Source: Treponema sp.
GTDB lineage: Bacteria > Spirochaetota > Spirochaetia > Treponematales > Treponemataceae
Assembly (NCBI GenBank): GCA_017469785.1
Contig: JAFUFU010000010.1
Span: 42,593-106,592, forward strand
DNA: 64,000 nucleotides
Direction: 5' to 3'
The position numbers were made by a program, and so were the translations under genes. This document shows, in pieces, positions 51,145-59,700 of this stretch (positions within the stretch are counted from its first letter, which is position 1; each line of letters starts with the position of its first letter). The notes below the pieces were generated by a model that saw only the letters and a list, made by a program, of their open reading frames with translations, did no database searches and was not told the origin of the DNA.

Positions 51145-52464
51145 ATGAAAAAATTATGTCTCTTGATAAAAATATTTCTGTTTGTCCTTGTTTTTTTCTT
51201 GATTTCACTTCCGCTTTCTTTTATTCTCAAGGATGATGCCAAGTCTTACGCCAGAATCCTTTTCCATGAATTCTACAATCAGGATAACATAGAATATCTT
51301 TTGTGCGGGGCGAGCCATGTCTCCCATGGAGTTGACGGACAGAGGGCCTCTGAGATTTTTGGGAAAAATGTTTTCAGCACCGGGACATCCCAGCAGCAGA
51401 TTGACGGAACCTATGCCGTTTTGAGGCAGGCTGTCAAGCTGTATAAGATTGAAAAGGTCTTTCTTGAGCTGGATTTTGCAATAACCTGCGCTCCGGCTTT
51501 TTCACAGAGAAAAGGGTTTTCCGCAGAATACATAGTGTCTGACAATTTAAGGGATTTCCGCATAAAAAGCCAATATCTTCTGGAATGTTCCTCTCCAAAA
51601 TATTATCTGAATGCCTTCCTTCCAATCGGAAAGGACAAGATGCTTACGCTGAACCCTAAAAAACTGGCGTATAAGATGAAGTCAATTTTCAGCGGTGACT
51701 ATTTTAAATACACTTACACTGACGAAAAGCTTGAGTATGCGGGAAAGGGTTGCGTTATGGATTCGGATTTTATTCCTGACGGTTCCTTTTCGGATAACAA
51801 ATTCGAGTCTGCAATCAATGTTTCAGGAATCACTGATGACTGGAAAAATACCGTTGATAAAATCATCACGCTGTGCCGTGAGAATGGCATTGAGCTGATT
51901 TTCTACTCAATGCCCGGAAGCGATTTCTATCTGAATCAGAAAGGAAATTATGATGAATATTATTCTTTTTGCCGGGATTTTACCGCGCAACACGGTTTTG
52001 CCTACTACGACTTTAATCTTGCAAAGCCGGAAGTGCTTTCATTAAAAGACTCGGATTTTTGCGATGACAACCACCTGAGCAAAAATGGCGTTTACAAGTG
52101 GACGGACACATTCTGCGATTTCTTTTCGGAAAAATACAAAGAGGAAGATACCCTGGAAAAATATTTTTATGCTTCTTATGACGAAAAAATGAAAAGCATT
52201 GGTGAGAGGATTTTCGGCCTTTACATGATTACAAGCGATGACAAAAAGACCCTTGAAATCACTCCAGTCACGAATCTTTCCGACACCAAGCGCATCACCT
52301 ACGATGTTTACGCAATCACCGGCAGTGAGGAAATGCTTCTCGCAAAAGATTCCATAAACAACACCGTCGCCCTTCCGGCAGGTAAATCTGGCAAAATCCG
52401 CGTCGTGAGCTACATAGACGGTGTGCAGGAAAACGACTGCAGGGAAAATTTCGCGTCATTCTAG
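51145..52464 (+). CDS. DltD-like SGNH-fold membrane-anchored protein
   Basis: This 439-residue protein has an N-terminal membrane helix (ILFVLVFFLISLPLSFIL-like, residues 8-28) and an SGNH/GDSL-like domain: block I in LLCGASHVSHGVDG (Ser near residue 56) and the Asp/His block DDNHLSKNGVY near 310. DltD acts outside the membrane in D-alanylation, receiving acyl groups with the MBOAT DltB. The C-terminal 90 residues are a small beta domain not seen in classical DltD. It is followed after 15 nt by the MBOAT gene, mirroring dltB/dltD. Confidence 0.78.
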   Translation: MKKLCLLIKIFLFVLVFFLISLPLSFILKDDAKSYARILFHEFYNQDNIEYLLCGASHVSHGVDGQRASEIFGKNVFSTGTSQQQIDGTYAVLRQAVKLYKIEKVFLELDFAITCAPAFSQRKGFSAEYIVSDNLRDFRIKSQYLLECSSPKYYLNAFLPIGKDKMLTLNPKKLAYKMKSIFSGDYFKYTYTDEKLEYAGKGCVMDSDFIPDGSFSDNKFESAINVSGITDDWKNTVDKIITLCRENGIELIFYSMPGSDFYLNQKGNYDEYYSFCRDFTAQHGFAYYDFNLAKPEVLSLKDSDFCDDNHLSKNGVYKWTDTFCDFFSEKYKEEDTLEKYFYASYDEKMKSIGERIFGLYMITSDDKKTLEITPVTNLSDTKRITYDVYAITGSEEMLLAKDSINNTVALPAGKSGKIRVVSYIDGVQENDCRENFASF

Positions 52465-52479
52465 GGCAGGGGGCAGACA

Positions 52480-54033
52480 ATGAACTTTCTTTCTTTCACA
52501 TTCGCTATTTTTCTTTTGATTTCTCTTTTTGTTTATTACACGGCTCCAAAACGCTTCCAGTGGATGGTGCTTCTGGCCGCGAATACCTTTTTCTATGCCT
52601 GCAGCGGAATCGGCAATCTTGCTTTCATTCTCTTCAGTTCCCTCATCACTTTCTTTGGGGCAAAATTCATTTCTGATTTGAACTCAAGTCTCAAGGCACG
52701 CAAGGCAGAGCTTTCAAAAGAGGACTTCAAGCTGGAGAAAAAGCGGGTCCAGGGCAAAAAACGCCTGCTTTTACTGGGAATGCTTGTTTTGAATGTGGGA
52801 ATTCTCTTCTACCTCAAATACTGGCGGGTGCTCGTGGGCTCAAAGACTCTGCTCCTTCCCCTGGGTATTTCCTACTACACTCTTTCCACCATCAGCTACT
52901 TCATGGACATCTACAACGGAAAGTACGAGCGTGAAAGCAATTTCTTCAAATATTTTGTCTTCGTCTCTTTCTTTCCCCAGCTCCTTTTGGGCCCCATTAA
53001 CCGCTACAATCAGACAGGCTTTCAGCTCAGGGAGGAGAGAAAGTTTGATTTTGAGAACATCAAGCACGGTTTCATGCTGATTCTCTACGGCTCTCTCAAA
53101 AAGTACCTTGTGGCCGACATGCTCGTGCATCATGTCTCAACGATTTTTGACGGAGCCTACGCGAATTACCCGGGCTGCCTGCTTGTGACCGGAATCTTAA
53201 TGTATGCGGTCTACCAGTACGCTGATTTTTCCGGCGGCACGGACCTGGTGCTTGGAATCGCGGAGCTTTTCGGCATAAAAATGGCTCAGAACTTCAGGCA
53301 GCCTTATTTTTCGACCAGCCTGGCAAACTTCTGGCAGAGATGGCACATCAGTCTTGGCGGCTGGATGAGGGACTACATTTTCTATCCTTTTGCCCTTACC
53401 AAGGGAATGCAGAATCTGAGCAAGTGGTGCACGAATCATCTTGGAAAACATTTCGGCCGCACCTTGCCCGCCTGCATCGCGAATATCCTTGTCTTCATGC
53501 TGGTTGGCGTCTGGCACGGCCCTGAGCTGCACTTTTTTGTCTGGGGCCTGTACAACGGCCTTGTGATTGCCCTGAGCGACATTTTAAAGCCTCTTTTTGA
53601 GAAAGTGAACGCCGCTCTCCATGTGAACGAAAAGAGCAGGGGCTGGCATATTTTCCAGATTGTGCGCACCTTTATCATCGTGAACATAGGCTGGTACTTT
53701 GACAGAATCGTGGATGTGCCAAAATCTTTCGCCTATCTTCGGAACACCTTCACCCGCTTCGGAAATCCCCTTATGCTGGCCTCAAAGGACTACATGAACC
53801 AGATTCTAGGCAACATATCGGATTTTCAGAGCCATATCGTGCTGATTGCCCTGGGCAGCCTGATTATTTTTGTGGTGAGTGTATTAAAAGAAAACAAGAT
53901 TGACGTGTACGCTTCGATTCAGAAAAAGAACATAGCCCTGCGCTGGCTGGCCTACTATGTGCCGCTCATTCTGATAATCTTGAGCCTGAGCTTCAGCGCA
54001 GGGGACACGGGATTTATGTACGCTCAGTACTGA
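52480..54033 (+). CDS. MBOAT-family O-acyltransferase (DltB/AlgI-like)
   Basis: This 517-residue protein has 11 or more membrane helices and the MBOAT landmarks: FFPQLLLGPINRYNQ, YADFSGGTDLVLGIAELFG, NFRQPYFSTSLANFWQRWHISLG and the catalytic His346 in LVGVWHGPEL. It is longer than DltB and closer to AlgI in the first half. MBOATs move acyl groups from a cytoplasmic carrier across the membrane to an extracytoplasmic acceptor. The carrier protein gene is just downstream on the other strand. Confidence 0.9.
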   Translation: MNFLSFTFAIFLLISLFVYYTAPKRFQWMVLLAANTFFYACSGIGNLAFILFSSLITFFGAKFISDLNSSLKARKAELSKEDFKLEKKRVQGKKRLLLLGMLVLNVGILFYLKYWRVLVGSKTLLLPLGISYYTLSTISYFMDIYNGKYERESNFFKYFVFVSFFPQLLLGPINRYNQTGFQLREERKFDFENIKHGFMLILYGSLKKYLVADMLVHHVSTIFDGAYANYPGCLLVTGILMYAVYQYADFSGGTDLVLGIAELFGIKMAQNFRQPYFSTSLANFWQRWHISLGGWMRDYIFYPFALTKGMQNLSKWCTNHLGKHFGRTLPACIANILVFMLVGVWHGPELHFFVWGLYNGLVIALSDILKPLFEKVNAALHVNEKSRGWHIFQIVRTFIIVNIGWYFDRIVDVPKSFAYLRNTFTRFGNPLMLASKDYMNQILGNISDFQSHIVLIALGSLIIFVVSVLKENKIDVYASIQKKNIALRWLAYYVPLILIILSLSFSAGDTGFMYAQY

Positions 54034-54107
54034 AAATCCTGTCACCTTGCGGCAAACAGGATTTTCTCTCTTTGCTTTTACGCCGCCTTCCATGCGGCGC
54101 ATTTTTG
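54033..54107. terminator. Two hairpins between convergent units
   Basis: AAAATCCTGT and ACAGGATTTT (54033-54042, 54056-54065) form one stem at the MBOAT stop. CGCCGC and GCGGCG (54081-54086, 54094-54099) followed by ATTTTTG form a second. Together they can end both convergent transcripts. Confidence 0.75.
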
Positions 54108-54120
54108 TTTTTCGCTGCTG

Positions 54121-54342
54121 TTACTGCAAGCGCTCTATCATTGCCCACATTGCTTCCGCTGAATTAAAATTCTCAGGGACGATGTCGGCAGGGGTAATGT
54201 CAATGTCAAATGTGTCTTTGAGCGTTGTAATGAGCTGCACGATGTCAAATGAGTCCAAAATCGCATTGTCAATAAGACCAGTTTCACTCTTGAAGTCAAC
54301 ATCGGGCTTGAGTTCTTCCAAAATTTTAAGCAATTCTTCCAT
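54121..54342 (-). CDS. Acyl/peptidyl carrier protein (DltC-like)
   Basis: This 73-residue four-helix carrier has the phosphopantetheine site at Ser31 in LDSFDIVQL. The acidic surface and size fit DltC-type carriers. It is the last gene of the ligase/decarboxylase/carrier unit, 26 nt after the decarboxylase, with AAGGAA upstream of the ATG. It would carry the activated amino acid or its decarboxylated product to the MBOAT protein. Confidence 0.9.
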   Translation of the reverse strand: MEELLKILEELKPDVDFKSETGLIDNAILDSFDIVQLITTLKDTFDIDITPADIVPENFNSAEAMWAMIERLQ

Positions 54343-54368
54343 AAAGTGTTCCTTAGATAATAATTTTC

Positions 54369-55532
54369 TTAGTAATTCAGTTTATATGTTTCCTCTGAAT
54401 TTCGCAATACGGTGATTTTCCCGTCATCCTCGCATAGAACGGCCGGCAGAGGGTGGCTTAAAAAGAGGTAGATTCCTTCCGTGATTGAATAGGCCCCGAT
54501 GTCGCCGAAAACAAGCAAATCTCCGATTGCCGGTGCCTTAAGCGGAAGTTTTCTTAGCACAATGTCTGCCGTGGTGCAGAGGGAGCCTGCGATTGTGTAG
54601 TCAAGCGTGTCTGAAAAGGCATTTGCCTGCGAGATATGCTCAACGTGAGGCGTTTTCATTCCCATCATCTGCCCGAAATAGTTTATATGGTTGATTCCGC
54701 CGTCGATAAGGCAGTAATTGTTTTTTTCGTCACCTTTTACATCGGCGATTTTCGTAACGTATTTTCCGCAGGGAGAAGCGACATACCGCCCCAGCTCAAT
54801 CACATAGTTGAAATTTGAGCTTTTTATAAGACTGGAGAATTCATCCAGTGCCGTGAAATTATCTTTTTCATCCTTGCCTGAAAAATAATCGTAGGGAAGC
54901 CCTGCTCCGTATTCGATTTCGAGATTTTCCAGACCGAAGTCAGACTTTAGCTTATCACAGAAATTTTCAATGAAAGGAATTTCTTCTGCAATTGTCTTGA
55001 ATTTTTTCTGGGTTCCTGTAAAGAAGTGAATTCCGCGGATTTTAATTGACGGAAAAGCCTCTAATTTTTCAACACATTCCGTTAGGTCTTTTTCGCTCAT
55101 GCCAAACTGGTTCCCGCCCGTGAGCCTGAGGATTATTGCCTGCTCATGCTGATTTTCGCTTTTTGCGGCTTTCATAAGATACTCGCAGTGGGCTTTTGAT
55201 TCCAGCGTTATTGTGTTCACTTTGAGGGAGTAAGCTTTTTTTACATCCTCAAGAGTTTTTACCACGCCGGAAAATACGATTTTGCCGGGATTTAAGCCGG
55301 TTTTTTCGCAGATTGAAAGTTCGCCTGGAGAGCAGACTTCAAAGAGGATGTCCTCGTCTTTTAAGAAATCTGTGAGAAATGCGTTGGCCTTGATTGCATA
55401 GCAGAGTTTTGCATTTGAGGGAAGCCTTTTTTGAATCTCATGAACGCGGTCAATTGCCATTTTTTTGTCCAGAATATAAAAAGGCGTTCCATATTCAGAA
55501 GCAAGGGCGGTAAAATCAATCTTTGCAGGCAT
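54369..55532 (-). CDS. Fold-type III PLP-dependent decarboxylase
   Basis: This 387-residue protein has the alanine-racemase-like barrel of ornithine/diaminopimelate decarboxylases: PLP lysine Lys48 in CYAIKANAF, HFFTGTQ, EYGAGLPYD, ELGRYVASPCG and the C-terminal SLCTTADIV with the active-site Cys. It overlaps the ligase gene by 17 nt and lies before the carrier gene. The family includes BtrK, which decarboxylates glutamyl groups bound to a carrier protein, so action on a carrier-bound amino acid is possible. The substrate cannot be read from the sequence; a housekeeping lysA function is unlikely in this setting. Confidence 0.8.
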   Translation of the reverse strand: MPAKIDFTALASEYGTPFYILDKKMAIDRVHEIQKRLPSNAKLCYAIKANAFLTDFLKDEDILFEVCSPGELSICEKTGLNPGKIVFSGVVKTLEDVKKAYSLKVNTITLESKAHCEYLMKAAKSENQHEQAIILRLTGGNQFGMSEKDLTECVEKLEAFPSIKIRGIHFFTGTQKKFKTIAEEIPFIENFCDKLKSDFGLENLEIEYGAGLPYDYFSGKDEKDNFTALDEFSSLIKSSNFNYVIELGRYVASPCGKYVTKIADVKGDEKNNYCLIDGGINHINYFGQMMGMKTPHVEHISQANAFSDTLDYTIAGSLCTTADIVLRKLPLKAPAIGDLLVFGDIGAYSITEGIYLFLSHPLPAVLCEDDGKITVLRNSEETYKLNY

Positions 55533-57027
55533 TTAATTTCTCCGTTAAGGCTCGTTTGTCAATTTTTCCGTTCTTTGTTAGCGGAAAATCCTTAATATAA
55601 ATGAAGTCTGACGGAACCATATAGGCTGGAAGCGAGACTTTGATAAGCGTGACGATTTCCTTTTTTTCGGTCTCTTTTCCGACATAGAAAGCCGTAATCT
55701 TGTTGTCTGCAAAAATGCAGCAGGCTCGGGTAATGCTCTCGTGTTTTGCGATTGCGTTCTCGATTTCGCCAAGCTCGATTCTGTGCCCCATGTGCTTAAT
55801 CTGGGTGTCTTTTCGCCCGATGTAGTAGAAATTTCCGTCTGTTCCAAGACTTGCAAGATCGCCGGTTTTGTAAATCCGCTCAAAAAAAGCCTTGTTGTTG
55901 GGATTCTGCACGAAGACTTCTTTAGTTTTTTCGCTGTTATAGTAGCCGAGGGCGACGCAAGTACCTGAGACGCAGACCTCGCCTTCTTTATCACATTCTG
56001 TAATCGGCTTGTCATTCTCGTCCAAAAGAATAATGCGTTCGTTTGGAAATGGAATCCCCATAGGAACGCCTTTCGTATAGGCGCTCAAGTCTGCGTCCTG
56101 AGGAATCCTGAAATATGAGCAGTTGCATGTGATTTCAGTTGGACCGTAAAGATTGATGTATTCTGCAGCCGGAATGAATTTCTTCCAGATTTCAAGCTGC
56201 TTTACAGGCATTACTTCGCCTGAGAACATGATTTTACGGAGTTTTGCGGGAACTTTGTAGTCAAAACCGTTAAGCGTTGAGACGATGCAGAGGGCTGAGA
56301 CGGCCCAGATAAGAATGGTGATTTCCCGCTCTTCAAGGAAATCAAGCAATTTTGTCGGGAACGAGAAGAACATTTTTGGCACGAGGTGAACTGCAGCTCC
56401 GGTGAAGACGCCTGAAAAAATATCTTTCACGGAGACATCAAAGTCGAATGGTGCCTGATTTGCGATATTGTCGCTTGATTCAATTCCAAAAATCTCAGTG
56501 AAAACCGAGATGAAATCAATTACGGAGCGGTGAGAGACAAGTACGGCCTTTGGAGTGCCGGTTGAGCCTGAGGTGAAGTTTGCGTAAACAGGGTCTGTGT
56601 CGATTATCGCGCGTCGGCGAGTATCTGAATATTCGGCTTTTTCCTCTTGAAGATTCTTAAAAAAAAGTGGAGTGACATTGAGTTTTGAAAGTTTTTTTTC
56701 AAAGCGGCTGTCAGCAATTATATGTTTTACGCCAAGCGTTGAAATCATTGAATTGAGCCGCTCATCCGGGAAAGTGGCGTCAAAATAAGAATAGAAGCAG
56801 CCTGCATAGAGTGCCCCGAAGAAATATTCAAGAGTTTTGACGCTTTTATCAATCATGACAGGAACGGCCTGCCCAGGCTCAAAATATTTTGCGATAACAC
56901 TGGATTTTTCTTTTGCATGGGCAAGAAAATCGCTCCATGTTACGGAAGTGTTCACATCAGCAAAGGCTGTTTTATCAGGAAAGCGTGACGCTGTTTCTTC
57001 AAGATAATCAAGGATTGTGTACTTCAT
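55516..57027 (-). CDS. AMP-forming amino-acid adenylating ligase (DltA-like)
   Basis: This 503-residue protein starts MKYTILDYLEETASRFPDKTAF; 38 upstream residues in the open frame are not family-like. Adenylation motifs are present: NFTSGSTGTPKAVLVSHRS (A3), NLYGPTEITCNC (A5), YKTGDLAS (A7), GRKDTQIKHMGHRIELGEIE (A8) and the C-terminal Lys in LTKNGKIDK (A10). Size and order fit DltA and free-standing adenylation domains. It would activate an amino acid and load it on the carrier at 54121. The substrate-pocket code cannot be assigned by eye. Confidence 0.9.
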   Translation of the reverse strand: MKYTILDYLEETASRFPDKTAFADVNTSVTWSDFLAHAKEKSSVIAKYFEPGQAVPVMIDKSVKTLEYFFGALYAGCFYSYFDATFPDERLNSMISTLGVKHIIADSRFEKKLSKLNVTPLFFKNLQEEKAEYSDTRRRAIIDTDPVYANFTSGSTGTPKAVLVSHRSVIDFISVFTEIFGIESSDNIANQAPFDFDVSVKDIFSGVFTGAAVHLVPKMFFSFPTKLLDFLEEREITILIWAVSALCIVSTLNGFDYKVPAKLRKIMFSGEVMPVKQLEIWKKFIPAAEYINLYGPTEITCNCSYFRIPQDADLSAYTKGVPMGIPFPNERIILLDENDKPITECDKEGEVCVSGTCVALGYYNSEKTKEVFVQNPNNKAFFERIYKTGDLASLGTDGNFYYIGRKDTQIKHMGHRIELGEIENAIAKHESITRACCIFADNKITAFYVGKETEKKEIVTLIKVSLPAYMVPSDFIYIKDFPLTKNGKIDKRALTEKLNACKD

Positions 57028-57235
57028 AATAAGTCTATTTTTCCCCTTCAGTTTTTTTGCCATTCCGTGAATTCCTGAGCCAATTGCTTCCATAAAATAA
57101 AACAAGGACGGGCAATGGTGGGTATCTGAAAGTCTTTGCATGAATTGTCAAGATAGTCTGTTACTAAGCGTGTCATAAGTCTATTTTATAAGAAAAATCT
57201 TATCAGTGCAATTATTAAAGAAAAATTAGCAGGTA

Positions 57236-57290
57236 TTGTAAGTTTTCCTTTTATGGGATAATATGTAACTACACTTTGGATTATCCCATA
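57236..57290 (+). promoter_or_regulatory. Promoter with overlapping operator before the ATPase gene
   Basis: TTGTAA (57236-57241), 17 nt, TAATAT (57259-57264). An exact 11-bp inverted repeat, TATGGGATAAT (57252-57262) and ATTATCCCATA (57280-57290), overlaps the -10 and the transcript start, as an operator would. Six T residues follow, so termination is an alternative reading. Confidence 0.6.
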
Positions 57291-57307
57291 TTTTTTAAGA
57301 GAATGTT

Positions 57308-58549
57308 ATGGATTTTATAGAAAGGCATGCAGAAGACACATTAAAAAGATTCGCTTCATCTTTTCCGGCCGTTTTGGTCACGGGGGCAAGGCAGACTGGA
57401 AAGACGACTATCCTGAAAAAAATTGCGGATGAAAACTCCGTTTCAAGCACGACTTTTGATGACATTGCAGAAGAGCAGTCTGCCTTGTCTGATCCAAAAA
57501 CTTTTCTGGAGCTTCACGAAAGCCCCCACATGTTTGATGAAGTTCAGTATGTGCCGGATTTGTTCCGCTATCTGAAAATAGAAATAGACAAAAACCGGCA
57601 TAACGGAATGTATTACCTTACCGGAAGCCAGCAGTTTAAGCTTACGGAAAAGGCCACAGAGAGCCTTTCCGGGAGAATTGGAATAGTGCAGTTATATCCG
57701 CTTTCAGCTCGTGAAATCCGCCGGGATTCCTTTTCTGAAAGTTTTATTCCGTCCAAAGAGTACATTTTGGGGCGCAACAGGGCATTTTCAGATTATACTT
57801 TTTCTGTCAAAAAACTGTGGGAAAAAATATATAGAGGCGGTTACCCTGAGGTAATAAAGGGAAGCCTTTCTCCAAAAGATTTTTATGCTTCTTACTTAAA
57901 GACATACATAGAGCGGGACATAAAGAGTTTAAGTCAGGTAGCAGATGAGATGCAGTTCCTGCAGTTTATAACGGTTGTTGCCTCAAGGACAAGCCAGCTT
58001 GTTAATTACGGAGATTTAGGCCGGGAATGCGGGATTAGCGAAGTGACTGCAAAAAAATGGCTTTCCCTTTTAGTAACATCTGGAATTGTCTATCTTTTAA
58101 GGCCATACTCCTCAAATGTTGAAAAAAGAGTGGTAAAGACACCAAAACTCTATTTCATGGACACAGGCCTTGCAGCCTACCTTACCCGCTGGACAAACCC
58201 AGATGTCATGCAGAATGGTGCAATGGCAGGAGCTTTCTTTGAGACCTATGTTGTAAGTGAGGTTATAAAATCCTTTGCAAACAGGGGTGAGGATGCACCG
58301 ATTTATTTTTACCGGGATAAGGACAAGATTGAAATTGACCTGCTGATAGAAGAGAACAACACCCTGTATCCTGTGGAAATAAAGAAAACCGCAAGCCCAA
58401 ACAGTGACGACGCTAAAAACTTTTTTATAACAGACCGGCTGAAAAATGTTCAAATCGGTCAGGCTGTGATTGTCTGCGGAACGGATAAAGTTATTTCTGT
58501 AAAAAAAGGTGAAAAAACGGCATTGGCAATTCCTGCGGAATTTGTGTAG
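57308..58549 (+). CDS. AAA-family ATPase with DUF4143 domain
   Basis: This 413-residue protein has an N-terminal AAA_14 domain with Walker A VTGARQTGKTTILKK, Walker B-like HMFDEVQYVPDL and sensor TGSQQF. The C-terminal DUF4143 domain (about 200-400) ends in a PD-(D/E)XK-like strand set (DKIEIDLLIEENNTLYPVEIKKT). Such proteins are common, often repeated, and of unknown function; links with toxin-antitoxin or mobile elements have been suggested. It stands alone with its own promoter/operator and abuts the convergent flippase gene with no gap. Confidence 0.88.
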   Translation: MDFIERHAEDTLKRFASSFPAVLVTGARQTGKTTILKKIADENSVSSTTFDDIAEEQSALSDPKTFLELHESPHMFDEVQYVPDLFRYLKIEIDKNRHNGMYYLTGSQQFKLTEKATESLSGRIGIVQLYPLSAREIRRDSFSESFIPSKEYILGRNRAFSDYTFSVKKLWEKIYRGGYPEVIKGSLSPKDFYASYLKTYIERDIKSLSQVADEMQFLQFITVVASRTSQLVNYGDLGRECGISEVTAKKWLSLLVTSGIVYLLRPYSSNVEKRVVKTPKLYFMDTGLAAYLTRWTNPDVMQNGAMAGAFFETYVVSEVIKSFANRGEDAPIYFYRDKDKIEIDLLIEENNTLYPVEIKKTASPNSDDAKNFFITDRLKNVQIGQAVIVCGTDKVISVKKGEKTALAIPAEFV

Positions 58550-58885
58550 TTACACCACAAAGACGATGATTCCCGCAAGAATCAGAATCATCGCGAGAAT
58601 CTTCCGCTTTGAGAAAGTCTCCTTAAAGAAAATACGGCCGAACAAGAGCACGAAAATGTAGCTGGAAGCCTCCGCCACGGGCACGAAAGACACAGGCACT
58701 TTGCGCAAGGCCAGCAAATCCAAGAAGACCGCAAGAAAGTAAATGGCATAGGCCGGAATGACATAAAAATTAAGGTATTCACGGATAAAAGAAGCGTAGC
58801 TTTTCAGGGCTGACTTTTTGAGCAGGACTTGCGAGAGGGCGGAGATGAACACCGAGAGAATAAGGATTGCGCTGTATAAAATCAT
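58550..58885 (-). CDS. Small multidrug-resistance/EamA-type flippase subunit (ArnF-like)
   Basis: This 111-residue protein has four membrane helices in the SMR/EamA half-repeat pattern and ends in RKILAMILILAGIIVFVV. It overlaps its paired gene by 4 nt. Two such small proteins next to GtrB/ArnC-type transferases often flip undecaprenyl-phosphate-linked sugars, as ArnE/ArnF do. The GAGGATG ribosome site is inside the upstream gene. Confidence 0.8.
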   Translation of the reverse strand: MILYSAILILSVFISALSQVLLKKSALKSYASFIREYLNFYVIPAYAIYFLAVFLDLLALRKVPVSFVPVAEASSYIFVLLFGRIFFKETFSKRKILAMILILAGIIVFVV

Positions 58886-59253
58886 GCCGCATCCTCCTGT
58901 GGCTTTTCTTTTTCAGTGCTCAAAATGAGGATTCCCGAAAGAATCAGGACCGCACCTATGAGCATTTTGAGAGAAATCCCCTCGCCGAAGAGCAGAAGCC
59001 CGAAAATCATGCCCCAGACAATGGTTATGGACTTGTTCGCGATTGCCGTGGTAAGGGGAATCCTTTTCAGCACCTGCTGCCAGAGAATGGCGTACAGAAA
59101 GAGAATTGCGAAAACCATGCAGTAAAGGGCGACAAACTGAAATGAAAGCATCTCATAGCGCGTGGCGAATTTCCCCAAAAGGGGGTAGAGGGTGTAGACG
59201 AGAAAGGCTATGTGCATGAAGAGAAAAGAAAGAAGATTCTGGCTTTTTTTCAT
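58882..59253 (-). CDS. Small EamA-type flippase subunit (ArnE-like)
   Basis: This 123-residue protein has four membrane helices, with the EamA pattern TTAIANKSITIVWGMIFGLLLFGE near the middle, and a charged tail. It pairs with the next gene in the opposite half-repeat manner. Together they would move a polyprenyl-linked amino sugar to the outer face of the membrane. Confidence 0.8.
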   Translation of the reverse strand: MKKSQNLLSFLFMHIAFLVYTLYPLLGKFATRYEMLSFQFVALYCMVFAILFLYAILWQQVLKRIPLTTAIANKSITIVWGMIFGLLLFGEGISLKMLIGAVLILSGILILSTEKEKPQEDAA

Positions 59254-59289
59254 AGGTAGAGCAAAGTGTATTGCTTATCACTCTGTTTT

Positions 59290-59700
59290 TCAAGAATCTT
59301 TTGCCATCTCTTTCTTGTATTCATCAAAGTTGCGGATATATTCCTTGCCGTCGTAGTGGGTGTTTGCGAGGACTAAAAGCACGGAATCCGGCGAAAAATC
59401 TTACATCTCTTTCCAAATCATTTTGGGAATGTAAACCGCTTCCATGGGCTTGTTGAGTTCGACGATTTCTTTTTTACTTCCGTCGGTAATCATGACTTTT
59501 GAGCTTCCCGCCACATTCACCAGCACGAACTCTGAATTGCGGTTTGCGTGCTGTCCGCGGACGACCGTGGAATCCGAGCCGTAGATGTAAAATGCCCGGG
59601 CAATCTCAAATGGAATGTCCTGGTTCCCTTCGATTACCACCAGTTTTCCCCGCTCGTCACCTAAATCCTTGAAATTCAATAATTTGTACATTTCGCTCAT
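59290..59700 (-). pseudogene. FdtA/QdtA-type sugar 3,4-ketoisomerase interrupted by a stop codon
   Basis: The open frame (59401-59700) gives 99 residues of a cupin: GDERGKLVVIEG, STVVRGQHANRNSEFVLVNVAG and YIPKMIWKEM. A TAA then stops it, but the same frame continues for 36 more codons (DFSPDSVLLVLAN, YDGKEYIRNFDEYKKEM) to a TGA at 59290-59292, exactly the missing C-terminus of the family (normal length about 135). The TAA replaces what is normally a Tyr codon. The enzyme class converts dTDP-4-keto-6-deoxyglucose to the 3-keto isomer. The shortened cupin may still fold, so activity is uncertain. It overlaps the GT2 gene by 4 nt. Confidence 0.85.
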
